Position numbers and translations under genes: made by a program. A DNA stretch of 64,000 nucleotides from the NCBI RefSeq assembly GCF_007859815.1, contig NZ_SJPH01000007.1, positions 1 to 64,000 of the forward strand. The letters run 5' to 3'. The notes under the pieces were generated by a model that had not been told where the DNA came from, did not search any database, and saw nothing but the letters and a program-made list of their open reading frames with translations. This stretch comes from Botrimarina hoheduenensis (lineage in GTDB: Bacteria; Planctomycetota; Planctomycetia; Pirellulales; Lacipirellulaceae). Position 1 is the first letter of the stretch, and each line of letters starts with the position of its first letter. Shown piece after piece: positions 36,532-45,785 of this stretch.

Positions 36532-37818
36532 ATGGCCGAGGTAGCCAAGCTTTCGATCGGCGACAAGTCGGTAGAGCTGCCGGTGGTCCGCGGATCCGAA
36601 CAAGAGGTTGGCCTCGACATCGGCAAGCTGCGTGCCGAGACGGGGGCCATCACGCTCGACGAGGGCTTCGTCAATACCGGCTCGACGCAGAGCGCGATCA
36701 CTTTCCTCGACGGTGAGCAGGGCATCCTGCGTTACCGCGGCTATCCGATCGAAGCGCTCGCCGAGAACTGTGACTTCGTCGAGGTTTGCTACTTGCTGCT
36801 GCACGGCGAGCTGCCCAACGAGGAGCAGATCACCGCGTTTCGCAACGACCTTCGTCAGCACACGATGCTGCACGAAGACATGCGAAAGTTCTACGACGGT
36901 TTCCAGCACGACGCCCATCCGATGGCGATCCTCAGCTCGGTCATCCACGCGCTGAGCACGTTCTACGCCGACTCGCTCGACGTGCGCAATCCCAGCGATG
37001 TGCACCGCTGTAGCATGCGACTCTTGGCCAAGGCCCCGACCATTGCCGCCTACGCCTACAAGAAGTCGATCGGCCAGCCGTACATGCACCCGGATAACAC
37101 GCTGAACTACTGCGAGAATTTTCTCCAGATGATGTTCTCGGTTCCGGCGGAGAAGTACGAGATTGACGAGGTCGCCGCCGCCGCATTGAACCTGCTGCTG
37201 ATCGTGCACGCGGATCACGAGCAGAACTGCAGCACGAGCACCGTGCGGATGGTCGGCTCCAGCGACGCGAACCTGTTTGCTTCGATCTCAGCGGGGGTTG
37301 CCGCGCTCTCGGGCCCGCTGCACGGCGGTGCTAACGAGGCTTGCGTCTCGATGCTCGAACGGATCCGCGAGGACGGGGGCGACGTCGATAAGTACGTCAA
37401 AATGGCCAAGGATAAGACGGCGGGCTTCCGCCTGATGGGCTTCGGCCACCGCGTTTACAAGAGCTTCGATCCCCGCGCAAAGATCATCAAGAAGGCGTGC
37501 CACGACCTCTTGAACCGCGGCCACATCGACGATCCGATCTTTGACATCGCCCTACGTTTGGAAGAGGTCGCGCTGACCGACCCCTATTTCGTCGAGCGCA
37601 AGCTCTACCCCAACGTCGATTTTTACTCGGGCGTCATCTATCGCGCGCTGGGCATCCCCGTGGAGATGTTCACGGTGCTGTTCGCGATCGGGCGGATGCC
37701 CGGCTGGATCGCTCACTGGCAAGAGATGCGCGAAAGCCCCGGCAAACGGATCTACCGACCGCGGCAGGTGTACACGGGACCGGTTGAGCGGTCCTTTGTG
37801 CCGATCGAGAAGCGCTAG
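36532..37818 (+). CDS. gltA: Citrate synthase
   Basis: The 428-residue enzyme condenses oxaloacetate and acetyl-CoA, the entry step of the TCA cycle. ATG 36532 follows an AGAGGAGA ribosome-binding site; the longer frame upstream has no homology. Features of the hexameric Gram-negative type are present: an N-terminal domain (LPVVRGSEQEVGLDI), DPGFVNTGSTQS-like segment DEGFVNTGSTQSAITFLDG, GILRYRGYPIEAL, HADHEQNCSTSTVRMVGSS, SGPLHGGANEA with His264, FGHRVYKSFDPRAKII with His306, and Asp363 in PNVDFYSG. The final Arg-rich IYRPRQVYTGP binds CoA in relatives. Confidence 0.96.
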   Translation: MAEVAKLSIGDKSVELPVVRGSEQEVGLDIGKLRAETGAITLDEGFVNTGSTQSAITFLDGEQGILRYRGYPIEALAENCDFVEVCYLLLHGELPNEEQITAFRNDLRQHTMLHEDMRKFYDGFQHDAHPMAILSSVIHALSTFYADSLDVRNPSDVHRCSMRLLAKAPTIAAYAYKKSIGQPYMHPDNTLNYCENFLQMMFSVPAEKYEIDEVAAAALNLLLIVHADHEQNCSTSTVRMVGSSDANLFASISAGVAALSGPLHGGANEACVSMLERIREDGGDVDKYVKMAKDKTAGFRLMGFGHRVYKSFDPRAKIIKKACHDLLNRGHIDDPIFDIALRLEEVALTDPYFVERKLYPNVDFYSGVIYRALGIPVEMFTVLFAIGRMPGWIAHWQEMRESPGKRIYRPRQVYTGPVERSFVPIEKR

Positions 37819-37862
37819 TCCCGGTTCGGCGGGGGTCTTTCGTTTCTCATTAGGGGGACCGT

Positions 37863-38366
37863 ATGCAAACGCGACTTGCGCCCGCGCTGGAGCGGATCCG
37901 CTTCAGCCGCCAGATGACCGCCACCTTTCTCGAAGGGCTGACGGCGGACGAATGGTTCTGGCAGCCTCAGCCCGAGATGAACCACATCGGTTGGCACGTG
38001 GGGCATCTTGCCTTTGCCCAGTATTTTTTGTGCCTCAAGCGTGTCCGCGATCGCATCGAGGCAGATGAGAGCCTGATCTCGACCTCGTTCCTCAAGCGTT
38101 ACAAACGCGAATCGACCCCTTCGGGCGATCCCGCAAAGAACGAAACCCCCGCCGAATTGCGGCGCGTGTTCGATGGCGTCTTTGAGTTATCGCTGGCCGA
38201 GCTCACCGACCGCACCGACCAGGAGCTTGAAGTCCCCACGCTGCCAGCTCATCCGGTTTTCGACACCAAGTTGGGCGCGATCGAGTGGTGTAGCCAACAC
38301 GAATTGATGCACTGCGGGCAGATCGTGCTGCTGCGACGCTTGATGGGGAAGAGCCCCACTTGGTGA
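37863..38366 (+). CDS. DinB/YfiT-superfamily protein
   Basis: The 167-residue protein has the four-helix DinB_2 pattern: a first helix ERIRFSRQMTATFLEGLTA, NHIGWHVGHLAFAQYFL with the first His, and WCSQHELMHCGQIVLLRRLM with a second and third His. The three His residues form the usual metal site. By family it could be a thiol-dependent transferase or an unknown metalloprotein; substrates are not readable. ATG 37863 follows AGGGGG. It lies 44 bases after gltA, 54 bases before a DUF885 peptidase-like gene, and may share a transcript with them. Confidence 0.85.
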   Translation: MQTRLAPALERIRFSRQMTATFLEGLTADEWFWQPQPEMNHIGWHVGHLAFAQYFLCLKRVRDRIEADESLISTSFLKRYKRESTPSGDPAKNETPAELRRVFDGVFELSLAELTDRTDQELEVPTLPAHPVFDTKLGAIEWCSQHELMHCGQIVLLRRLMGKSPTW

Positions 38367-38420
38367 GCGCTGCGTGGCGGCGCGTTGTTGCCGCACTCCT
38401 CCGACCCCTGATTCGAGCAG

Positions 38421-40220
38421 ATGCACCGACCGATCTTTCTGTTCTTGCTAGCCACTCTGGTGGCATTGGTACCGTACGTCTCACAGGCGGCCACGCCCGA
38501 TGAGCAAGTGGCGGTCTTGCTCGACGAGGTTTGGCAGTACCGATTGCAAGAGTATCCTGAATCCGCGACGCGCAGTGGCGTTCACGTGGCAAATGATCGG
38601 CTGACGAGCATCTCGCTTGCCGATTCAGCCCGCCGTGCGGCCCAGTCCGAGGCGTTTCTCACGCGGCTACGGGCGATCGACCCCGAGGCGCTCGGCAGCG
38701 CAGCGCGACTCGAGCGCGACCTGCTGCTCCGCGAACTGAGCAATAACCTTGCGGAGCATTCGTTTCGTCAAGAGTTGCTGCCGATTGACGGGCGATCGGG
38801 CTTCCACATCGAGTTTCCTGAGCTACCCGACTGGGTGCCGCTACGCACGGTCAAAGACTACGAGAACTATGTGGCGCGCCTGCGGGCTTTTCCTGCCCAA
38901 GCGCGGGGGTATGTCGAGCTGATGCGGGAAGGGGTGCGGGCAGGAATCACCCCGCCGGCCGTGATCCTGGAAGGCTTCGAGGAGTCGATCACGGCCCACC
39001 TTGTCTCATCGCCCCAGACAAGTCTGCTTTACAAACCGTTCAAGAACTTCCCCGCCACGATCAGCCCCGCCGATCAAGAGCGACTGACCGAGGCCGGGCG
39101 CAAGGCGATCGCCGAGGCGATCCTCCCCACTTACGAGTTCTTCTTGCGCTTCATGACCGACGAGTACGTTCCGGCTTGCCGAACGTCGGTCGGTGCCTTA
39201 GCCCTGCCGGGCGGGCGGGATTTTTACCGCTTCCGCGTGCGTAAGTTCACGACGCTCGACACCACGCCCGAGGAGGTCCACCAACGAGGCTTGGCCGAGG
39301 TGCAACGGATCCGCAGCGAAATGGCGCGCGTGATCGAGCGGGTTGGCTTCGACGGCGATTTTGCGGCGTTTGTTCAGCATCTGCGCACCGAGCCACGCTT
39401 CTATGCCGAATCCGACGAACAATTGCTCGCGGCGTGTGCGGCGATCCTCAAACGGGCTGATGGCGAGTTGCCGACGCTGTTCGGCGCGCTGCCGCGCATG
39501 CCGTACGGCCTGAAGCCGGTCCCGGCCTACATCGCTCCGAAAACGACCGCCGCGTATTACATGCGTCCCAATGGGGACGGGACAAAGGCCGGGTTCTTCT
39601 TTCTCAACACCTACGATTTGCGGAGCCGGCCGCTGTACATGCTGGAGGCGCTCGCACTGCACGAGGCCGTCCCGGGTCACCACCTGCAGATCGCACTGCA
39701 GCAAGAGCTGGAAGGGCTCTCGCCGCTGCGCCAGAACGGCGGATTCACCGCTTTCGTCGAAGGGTGGGGGCTCTACGCGGAGCGGCTAGGGCTCGAAATG
39801 GGCTTCTATGAAGACCCCTATTCCGATTTCGGCCGCCTCAGCATGGAGATCTGGCGGGCCTGCCGGTTGGTTGTCGATACGGGGCTGCACTACAACGGTT
39901 GGACCCGCGACGAAGCGATCGCGTTCATGACCGAAAACTCCGCGTTGTCGCTGCATAACATCCGCGCGGAAGTCGATCGCTATATCGGTTGGCCCGGTCA
40001 GGCGCTCGCTTACAAGACGGGTGAACTCAAGATCCGCGAGCTGCGCGGGCTGGCGGAACAACGACTCGGCGAGCGGTTTGATGTGCGCGAGTTTCACGAC
40101 GTCGTGCTCCGCAACGGTGCCGTGCCGCTAGACGTGCTGGAGCGACTCGTTAACGAGTGGCTCGAAGAGCAGCGGGTTGCTCACGAGGCTCCAGCGGCGG
40201 ATTCCCCGATCGTCAGATGA
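38421..40220 (+). CDS. DUF885 secreted metallopeptidase-like protein
   Basis: The 599-residue protein has a signal peptide (MHRPIFLFLLATLVALVPYV, cleavage after SQA). Its body follows DUF885: helical N-terminal half (LWDEVWQYRLQEYPESATRS-like pattern), RVRKFTTLDTTPEEVHQRGL, and the catalytic motif LHEAVPGHHLQIALQQEL at residues 413-430, where HEAVPGHH carries zinc ligands and a Glu. TAFVEGWGLYAERLG holds the third ligand Glu. GWPGQALAYKTGELKI lies near the end. The family contains dipeptidases and carboxypeptidases; the substrate here is unknown. The stop overlaps the convergent membrane gene by eight bases. Confidence 0.88.
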   Translation: MHRPIFLFLLATLVALVPYVSQAATPDEQVAVLLDEVWQYRLQEYPESATRSGVHVANDRLTSISLADSARRAAQSEAFLTRLRAIDPEALGSAARLERDLLLRELSNNLAEHSFRQELLPIDGRSGFHIEFPELPDWVPLRTVKDYENYVARLRAFPAQARGYVELMREGVRAGITPPAVILEGFEESITAHLVSSPQTSLLYKPFKNFPATISPADQERLTEAGRKAIAEAILPTYEFFLRFMTDEYVPACRTSVGALALPGGRDFYRFRVRKFTTLDTTPEEVHQRGLAEVQRIRSEMARVIERVGFDGDFAAFVQHLRTEPRFYAESDEQLLAACAAILKRADGELPTLFGALPRMPYGLKPVPAYIAPKTTAAYYMRPNGDGTKAGFFFLNTYDLRSRPLYMLEALALHEAVPGHHLQIALQQELEGLSPLRQNGGFTAFVEGWGLYAERLGLEMGFYEDPYSDFGRLSMEIWRACRLVVDTGLHYNGWTRDEAIAFMTENSALSLHNIRAEVDRYIGWPGQALAYKTGELKIRELRGLAEQRLGERFDVREFHDVVLRNGAVPLDVLERLVNEWLEEQRVAHEAPAADSPIVR

Positions 40221-41040
40221 ATCCCAGTGACTTGGCAAGCAGCACCGCTAGGGAAAGCAGCAGATAGCCGATCACCGCCAACCCCCAGCCGACCATCACC
40301 ACTCGCGGCGGAGAGAACAGACTTGTGACGGCACCCGCTATGCCGATCACCATCAACAGTCCAATCAGTGACCAGGCATTGGCCACACCCATGAAGTTGG
40401 GCAGCAGCATCAGCAGCGCCGCGACACCCAGCCCGCCGAGCAGGTCGGCCGTGCTGAAGCGGGCGCTCTTTACCCCACTCCGGACATCTTCGTAGAACTC
40501 GGCGAGATTGGACTCGAACGAGTCTTCACCGTCGTCGTCGAGCGGCTCGACCTCTTCCCCGCGAGCGACCGCCAGGGCATGCTCGCGGCGGCGGATCGCG
40601 CGGCGCTCTTGACGATTCTCCAGCCACGACACCCAGACGTTCACGATCAGGATTGCGACAAAAACTAGCGCGATCAGGATCGCGATCGCACGGCCGCCCA
40701 GCAGACCACCGCGGAGCATTCCCAGCACAATCGCGGCACAGGTCACGGTGATCAGCAGGTGCTTCACTCCAAACCGCAGCCGTAACGATCCGAGCGACGG
40801 CAGCCATTGGACAGGCTCTTTCATCTCGTGATAGATCGCGTTGATGTCGATGGCCGACTCCGCTTCGCGCAGCGCTTGCACAGCACGCAGCCGTGCTTGT
40901 TCGGCAACATGTTCATCGACCGGCTCGACCTCGTACTCCGCTGAGTCGTCCGCCTCCTGGTCGTCCTGATTGACAACCTTCGGCTCCGCGTCTTCGACGG
41001 AGTAGAAGCGATCGCGGTTGAGAGGGTCGTCGTTCGTCAT
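40213..41040 (-). CDS. Hypothetical membrane protein with acidic N-terminus
   Basis: The 275-residue protein has an acidic N-terminal tail (VNQDDQEADDSAEYEVEPVD) and at least four hydrophobic segments: HLLITVTCAAIVLGMLRGG, AIAILIALVFVAILIVNVWV, GLGVAALLMLLPNFMGVAN with WSLIGLLMVIGIAGAVTSLF, and VGWGLAVIGYLLLSLAVLL. The Arg-rich loop ENRQERRAIRRREHALAVAR should be cytoplasmic by the positive-inside rule. The ATG at 41040 is used; an upstream extension of the frame lacks coding signs. No family is recognised. It is convergent with the DUF885 gene. Confidence 0.75.
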   Translation of the reverse strand: MTNDDPLNRDRFYSVEDAEPKVVNQDDQEADDSAEYEVEPVDEHVAEQARLRAVQALREAESAIDINAIYHEMKEPVQWLPSLGSLRLRFGVKHLLITVTCAAIVLGMLRGGLLGGRAIAILIALVFVAILIVNVWVSWLENRQERRAIRRREHALAVARGEEVEPLDDDGEDSFESNLAEFYEDVRSGVKSARFSTADLLGGLGVAALLMLLPNFMGVANAWSLIGLLMVIGIAGAVTSLFSPPRVVMVGWGLAVIGYLLLSLAVLLAKSLGFI

Positions 41041-41225
41041 CGATCGTTTGTCATCAAGTGGGCGTAGGTTCCAAAAGACGCTCTGCGGCTCGGGATTCTT
41101 CCCCTTGGGGGCGGGGCCGAGCAAGTCAGGGGGGCTGTAGCCGCGAGGCGAGGGTTAAGCTCCATTGATGTTCTAGGTCGCGGTACGCAGTACCGGTTCA
41201 TTTTAACCCGTCTTGCCGGATCCCG

Positions 41226-42470
41226 ATGCACTGTTTGCTGACCGCCCTGGGGAGCTACGGCGATGTCCATCCGATGATCGGCCTGGGCGTTGCGCTGGCG
41301 CGGCGGAGGTATCGGGTCGAGGTGGTGAGTAACCCTCACTTTGAGCCGCTGATTCGTGGGGCCGGGTTAGGGTTTCTCGCGGTCTCGAGCGCCGAGGCGT
41401 ACGACACGCTGACCCAGCGGCGCGATCTGTGGAAGCCGCTCAGTGGCATGCGGGTCGTCTTTCAGTACGGCGTGATCGATCTGCTCCAAGAGCTTTATGA
41501 GGTGGTTGCGTCGGCTTATCGCCCGGGCGAGACCGTCATCGCGGCACACGGGCTGGATCTGGCTAGTCGCGTCGCGGCCGAATCCCTCGGAGCCCCGGTG
41601 GCCTCGATCGTGTACGCGCCGATGGCATTGTGGAGCGATCGGTCGCCGCCGCGGATGCCGTTTGGCTTCACGCGACCGGCGTGGCTTGCCCGCCAGCAAT
41701 TTCGTCTCGTCGAGCGGATGCTCCGGAGTCATCCGGTCCAGCGTGCGCTCGACTCGTTGCGTGAGCGGGTCGGTCTGGGACCGCTCCGGCAGCGTTACTT
41801 CGATTGGTACTATGGCGTGGCACCGCCCGTGTGCCTGTTTCCGGAATGGTTTGCGGCAGATCCCGGGGATTGGCCTGCGCGGACGACCCTCACGGGCTTC
41901 CCGCTCTGGGACGGCGCTAACGCCCCGCACCTGCCCGCCGAGGTCGAAGCGTTTCTCGCCGCGGGCGATCCGCCGCTCGCCTTCACCCCGGGCTCGGCGA
42001 ATCGCGTTGCCGAGCGCTTTTTCTCGGCGGCGGTCGGTGCGTGCCAACGGCTCGGGCGGCGCGGGGTGTTGCTGACCAAGTACCCGGAGCAGTTGCCGGC
42101 GCAGCTGCCCGACACGGTCCGCTGGGTCGGTTTCCAGCCGTTGAGCCAGGTGCTCCCCCGCTGCGATGCCTTCGTTCATCACGGCGGCATCGGCAGTTGT
42201 GCCCAAGGCTTGGCCGCGGGGATCGTGCAGCTGATTCAGCCGCTGGGGTTCGATCAGTTTGACAACGCCGAGCGGCTCCGGCGGCTGGGGGTAGGCGATG
42301 AGCTCAAACCCGCACGGTTCACGGCGTCGCGTGTCGCGGACAAGCTCCGCCGATTGTTGGACGATCCGCAGGCCGCCTCGCGAGCGCAAGAGATCGCTCT
42401 CTCAATCGATTCTGAACAGGCGCTCACACGGGCGTGCGAAGCACTCATCGCGCTCCACGCAAGCCGCTAA
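41226..42470 (+). CDS. Glycosyltransferase, UGT/GT1-type
   Basis: The 414-residue protein has the GT-B layout of nucleotide-sugar-dependent transferases: an N-terminal GSYGDVHPMIGLGVALARRRYR acceptor domain, a linker, and a C-terminal donor domain with VRWVGFQPLSQVLPRCDAFV and HHGGIGSCAQGLAAGIVQLI (the UGT signature-like HHGG, then QLIQPLGFDQFDNAERL). Relatives glycosylate lipids, sterols or antibiotics. The acceptor and donor cannot be read here. It is a monocistronic plus-strand gene between two minus-strand genes. Confidence 0.87.
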   Translation: MHCLLTALGSYGDVHPMIGLGVALARRRYRVEVVSNPHFEPLIRGAGLGFLAVSSAEAYDTLTQRRDLWKPLSGMRVVFQYGVIDLLQELYEVVASAYRPGETVIAAHGLDLASRVAAESLGAPVASIVYAPMALWSDRSPPRMPFGFTRPAWLARQQFRLVERMLRSHPVQRALDSLRERVGLGPLRQRYFDWYYGVAPPVCLFPEWFAADPGDWPARTTLTGFPLWDGANAPHLPAEVEAFLAAGDPPLAFTPGSANRVAERFFSAAVGACQRLGRRGVLLTKYPEQLPAQLPDTVRWVGFQPLSQVLPRCDAFVHHGGIGSCAQGLAAGIVQLIQPLGFDQFDNAERLRRLGVGDELKPARFTASRVADKLRRLLDDPQAASRAQEIALSIDSEQALTRACEALIALHASR

Positions 42471-42530
42471 ACAAGCGGGGCCGTACGCACCAAGGAGCGG
42501 TGCGCTGTGGTGCTCCCATGACGTGCGCGC

Positions 42531-43268
42531 CTAGTAGCGGGCGGGTGCCCCTTGCCACTGGTTTACCATTCGGGTTTGTCCGGCTGGTGCTGTCAGACCG
42601 CTGACCTGGCCTCCTGCGGCGGAGGTGAGCGTCGCAACGCGCGCCGCAAGCTGAGGCTGGCTGGGGTTGGCGGCCAGTGAACGCTGGTAGTTCTGTAGGG
42701 CTTGCTGATAGTCGCCCGATTGATCGCGGATGCGGCCCAACGCCGCCAGCGCACGCGCGTTGTTCGGATCAACCGTCAGCGCCTGCACGAGCTGCGTGGT
42801 GGCTTGCTCGGGCTGCTTGCTCTCCTCGAGCAATCGCGCGAGCTCGATGCGCGGGCTCGGGTTGCTGGGGCTCGCCATCGCCCAATTGTTCATGAGCCGG
42901 AATGCCGCGTCGGGGCGATTCGTTTCGTTCAGCAAAACCGCCAGCCCCCGGTGACACTCGACATGGTTAGCGTCGCGCTCCAGGCACTGGTTGTAGAGAA
43001 CCTCTGCCTGCTGGAGGTCGGCCGGACGATTCAAACGCACGCCCGTTTGGTGCAGCGAAGCGGCTAGGTTGTAGTAGCCATCCGCGGCGTCGGGCTGCTT
43101 GCTGATAGCCGTCTGGAATTTCTCGGCGGCTTGGGGATACGCCCCCTGACGGTACAGGGCCACCCCCTCAGCGTTCAGCGTTTGGTTCTGGACGGTGTTG
43201 CAACCGGTCGCCAGGACCACGACGGCCAACAACCCTCCCGGTAGGGCCGCGCAAAGAGCACGCCCCAT
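42531..43268 (-). CDS. TPR-repeat lipoprotein
   Basis: The 245-residue protein starts at ATG 43268 with a lipoprotein signal (ALPGGLLAVVVLATGC); the cysteine after ATG would be acylated. The mature part has four or five tetratricopeptide repeats (NAEGVALYRQGAYPQAAEKF, DGYYNLAASLHQTGVRLNRP, AEVLYNQCLERDANHVECHR, ARALAALGRIRDQSGDYQQA) and a basic Pro/Gly tail. It should sit in the outer or inner membrane as a scaffold. An upstream open frame extension is rejected because it lacks a membrane segment. The TPR repeats argue for protein-protein contacts, partner unknown. Confidence 0.87.
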   Translation of the reverse strand: MGRALCAALPGGLLAVVVLATGCNTVQNQTLNAEGVALYRQGAYPQAAEKFQTAISKQPDAADGYYNLAASLHQTGVRLNRPADLQQAEVLYNQCLERDANHVECHRGLAVLLNETNRPDAAFRLMNNWAMASPSNPSPRIELARLLEESKQPEQATTQLVQALTVDPNNARALAALGRIRDQSGDYQQALQNYQRSLAANPSQPQLAARVATLTSAAGGQVSGLTAPAGQTRMVNQWQGAPARY

Positions 43269-43630
43269 GGCGGAAACCGGCGTCGGCAGCGAGCAGAAGT
43301 ACGTGTGGCGGGCCATGAGGGCGACTCGCTACGGGGGGATCGGGTCGGGCGGATTGCTTCGGCTCGGCGGGTTGTCCGGCACCTCGGCGGCGGCAGACCG
43401 TAGCAAGACGGCATCCAGGGGGCAACCCGATCGGGTCAACGGGCCGGCCGACCGAACGAACCGCGCAGGCCGTCAGCACCCCCCAAACGTGTGTCTTTGC
43501 GCCAGCATGAAAAAGTACGCGATCGTCATAGTTTGCCAGCAGGGTGGGACGAAAGTCTCCCTATCTGACCCAGACTGCCTGGGCAGAGGAGCGATTACCC
43601 CTCTCGACAGCTTTGCCAGGAGCTTCCTAA

Positions 43631-44275
43631 GTGGCCGCGAGCAAGACCCCCACCAAGTCGACCGCCCGTTCGACCAAGACCAAGGCCGCGAAGAGCGCTG
43701 CCAAGAAGCCTGCCACGAAGGCCACCCTCCCCAAGAAGTCAGCCGCCAAGAGCCGACCCGTTGCCAAGGCGAAGGCGGCGAAAAAAGAGATCGCGGACGC
43801 GGAAGTCACGATCGATCGTCGTCGTGCGGGCCGACGGGACGAAACTCCCGTTGCCGCCAAGTCTAAGGCAGCCAAGTCTAAGTCAGCCACGCCCAAGGCG
43901 ACCGCTGCCAAGGCGACGGTCGCTAAGCCGACAGTTGCCGCGGAGCCGACCAAGGCCGCCGCTCCGCTGGAGCGGCGAGAAAAGGTGAACCGTCGTCGCC
44001 AGATCGACCCGACCACCTGCGAACGCGACTACTCGGATGCCGAGGTCGAGTTCATGAACGCCCTGGACGAGTACAAGCGCACCAGCGGTCGGATGTTCCC
44101 CACCTGCAGCGAAGTGCTGGAGGTGATTCTCTCGCTGGGTTATGCCAAGCTGACCCCCACGGAGCTGGCGGCCCGCCAAGCGGCGGCCCCGGCCGACGCG
44201 GATGATCTCGAGTCGGCCGTCGAGGCCGCTGCTTCTGAAGCGTTACGAGAGTCGTCTGCCCTGCTGGCCGACTGA
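43631..44275 (+). CDS. Histone-H1-like Lys/Ala-rich protein with conserved C-terminal domain
   Basis: A GTG at 43631 starts a 214-residue protein. Residues 1-115 are Lys/Ala/Thr/Ser-rich with repeated AAK and AKK units ([36 protein letters not shown]), like bacterial histone-H1-type nucleoid proteins. The C-terminal half is a folded domain ([20 protein letters not shown], then [40 protein letters not shown]) seen in many planctomycetes. Nucleoid compaction or DNA binding is inferred from composition. The 362 bases upstream show no gene. A terminator follows. Confidence 0.8.
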   Translation: MAASKTPTKSTARSTKTKAAKSAAKKPATKATLPKKSAAKSRPVAKAKAAKKEIADAEVTIDRRRAGRRDETPVAAKSKAAKSKSATPKATAAKATVAKPTVAAEPTKAAAPLERREKVNRRRQIDPTTCERDYSDAEVEFMNALDEYKRTSGRMFPTCSEVLEVILSLGYAKLTPTELAARQAAAPADADDLESAVEAAASEALRESSALLAD

Positions 44276-44342
44276 TTTTCAGCACGGCACCACGTTGCGA
44301 GATCCAACGTGAAGTAGCAGCCTCCAAGAACCACCGAAACGA

Positions 44343-44385
44343 AAGAGGGCGGCGACCATCGGCGGTCGCCGCCCTCTTGGTTTTT
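44343..44385 (+). terminator. Rho-independent terminator of the H1-like gene
   Basis: A stem of at least 14 bp (gagggcggcgacc with ggtcgccgccctc) has a six-base loop ATCGGC and is followed by TTGGTTTTT. It lies 68 bases after the stop of the 43631-44275 gene. Confidence 0.85.
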
Positions 44386-44408
44386 AGTCGATCTGAAGAA
44401 TGGGGCCG

Positions 44409-44660
44409 TTAACCACGCGACTCGGCGATCAGATCGCGCAGCTCGTCGGGCGAGGCGTCGCGGATGCGTTTGCTCTTGGCACCGAGCTTCTCGGTCACCT
44501 TGATCATGGTTTCTTGCATCGTGGCGTGGGTTTCTTCGGAACCGCCCGCCAGCAAGAAGTCGGGGCCCCGCGTGAGACGCTTGTGACCGTCGGTAGCGTC
44601 GAGCCCTAAACCGAGAACGCCGCCCGAGGGTTGGCTCGTTGGTTGAGAGTTTTTTTTCAT
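44409..44660 (-). CDS. Small hypothetical protein
   Basis: The 83-residue protein starts at ATG 44660. It has a Ser/Gln-rich N-terminus, a middle with GVLGLGLDATDGHKRLTRGP and a C-terminal helical part (MQETMIKVTEKLGAKSKRIR, DASPDELRDLIAESRG). No family is recognised. It is 69 bases downstream of the FHA gene on the same strand and probably belongs to its transcript. It could be a small cytoplasmic adaptor. Confidence 0.55.
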   Translation of the reverse strand: MKKNSQPTSQPSGGVLGLGLDATDGHKRLTRGPDFLLAGGSEETHATMQETMIKVTEKLGAKSKRIRDASPDELRDLIAESRG

Positions 44661-44729
44661 CGCCGAGAGATAGTGGATCGGTGGGGAGACTCGATCAAGA
44701 GAGCCATAAACGGTCCGCCGCGCAACGTG

Positions 44730-45404
44730 TTAGCGGCGCCGTGCCATGTCGCGGAGAATCTTTTCGGCGGCTTCGCGGCTATCTTTGGCCTTGGGCCCAA
44801 AGGCGTTCGCCGGAAGCTTGCCGGGCTCCTTCTTCTTTTTCTTATCCTTGGGATCTTCGGCTTCCACCGCGGCGGCTTCCTCTGGCGGGACATCGGAGTC
44901 GGCCGAAGCAAATTGTTCGGTTATCGCGCGCGTCTCGTCGGCGCTGAGGGCGAGCGTTTCGTTAACGGAGGTGCCCGGGCCGACGGTTTCTTGCGGGCCC
45001 AGCAGCCAATCACTGATGCTGTCGTCGATGGCGGCACCTTTACGCCCCTTGTCAGCGGTGCGCGCGACCGCATCGGCAACGCCGTCTACCTTAGGGAGCT
45101 TCAGATCGCTTAGCTCGGCCTCGAGCTCGAAACGGAATTCGAGCGGGCCAATCTTGATCGTATCGCCGTGATTGAGCCGCGTCGGTTGCTCGATGCGGAC
45201 CTCGTTGACGATTGTCCCGTTTCGGCTGCCGAGATCCTGAACAATGACCCCTTCGGCGGTGCGGACAAACTCACAGTGCTTGCGACTGATCGCGTCGCTG
45301 CCCACACGCAAAGAACACTCCGATGACCGGCCGACGGTTAGTCGGTCTTTCTTGAGCGGTACGGCGGAGTTCTTTTTTGACCCTGCTAATACTACCAGCT
45401 TCAT
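44730..45404 (-). CDS. FHA-domain protein
   Basis: The 224-residue protein starts at ATG 45404; its first 100 residues are an FHA domain (LTVGRSSECSLRVGSDAISR, KHCEFVRTAEGVIVQDLGSR, NGTIVNEVRIEQPTRLNHGD, TIKIGPLEFRFEL), which binds phosphothreonine. The second half is acidic then basic (DVPPEEAAAVEAEDPKDKKK) and probably disordered. It may bind proteins phosphorylated by Ser/Thr kinases such as the one at 33587, an inference. The gap 45405-45785 has no supported gene. Confidence 0.88.
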   Translation of the reverse strand: MKLVVLAGSKKNSAVPLKKDRLTVGRSSECSLRVGSDAISRKHCEFVRTAEGVIVQDLGSRNGTIVNEVRIEQPTRLNHGDTIKIGPLEFRFELEAELSDLKLPKVDGVADAVARTADKGRKGAAIDDSISDWLLGPQETVGPGTSVNETLALSADETRAITEQFASADSDVPPEEAAAVEAEDPKDKKKKKEPGKLPANAFGPKAKDSREAAEKILRDMARRR

Positions 45405-45785
45405 CGCAGTGTCCTTACGACGAGGAGCCGCGAGCAATCAGCTCGCGGTGGGCGGTCGTTACCGTGGCGATCGACTTACCCCCCCAGTTGGGCGGTCACA
45501 TCGGTCGCCGGCGACAACGTCGCCCGGATGCCTTCTCTGTTCCTGCTATTCCAGCGGTATCCGTGCTGTTCTTACGCTGGCGGTGCCTTCATCGGTCGCT
45601 GTTCCTGAGCGATCGGCCGAGGATGCGGAAAATCCCTAGACCGAAATCCGCTCTGGACCGTGACTTGCGCCGACTCTCAACACCTTCGCGCGATTATTTA
45701 GCATAGCTACTAATCGCCTTTTCTGCTTGCTCACTAGTTATTTTCGACCCCCACTACGGCTAGCGTTAGCGGGTTCGTCCGTAGC

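Noticed and set aside
43500-43625. Possible riboswitch before the H1-like gene
   Set aside because: Two small hairpins (cccag/ctggg and agagg/cctct) are present but match no riboswitch class I can recognise.
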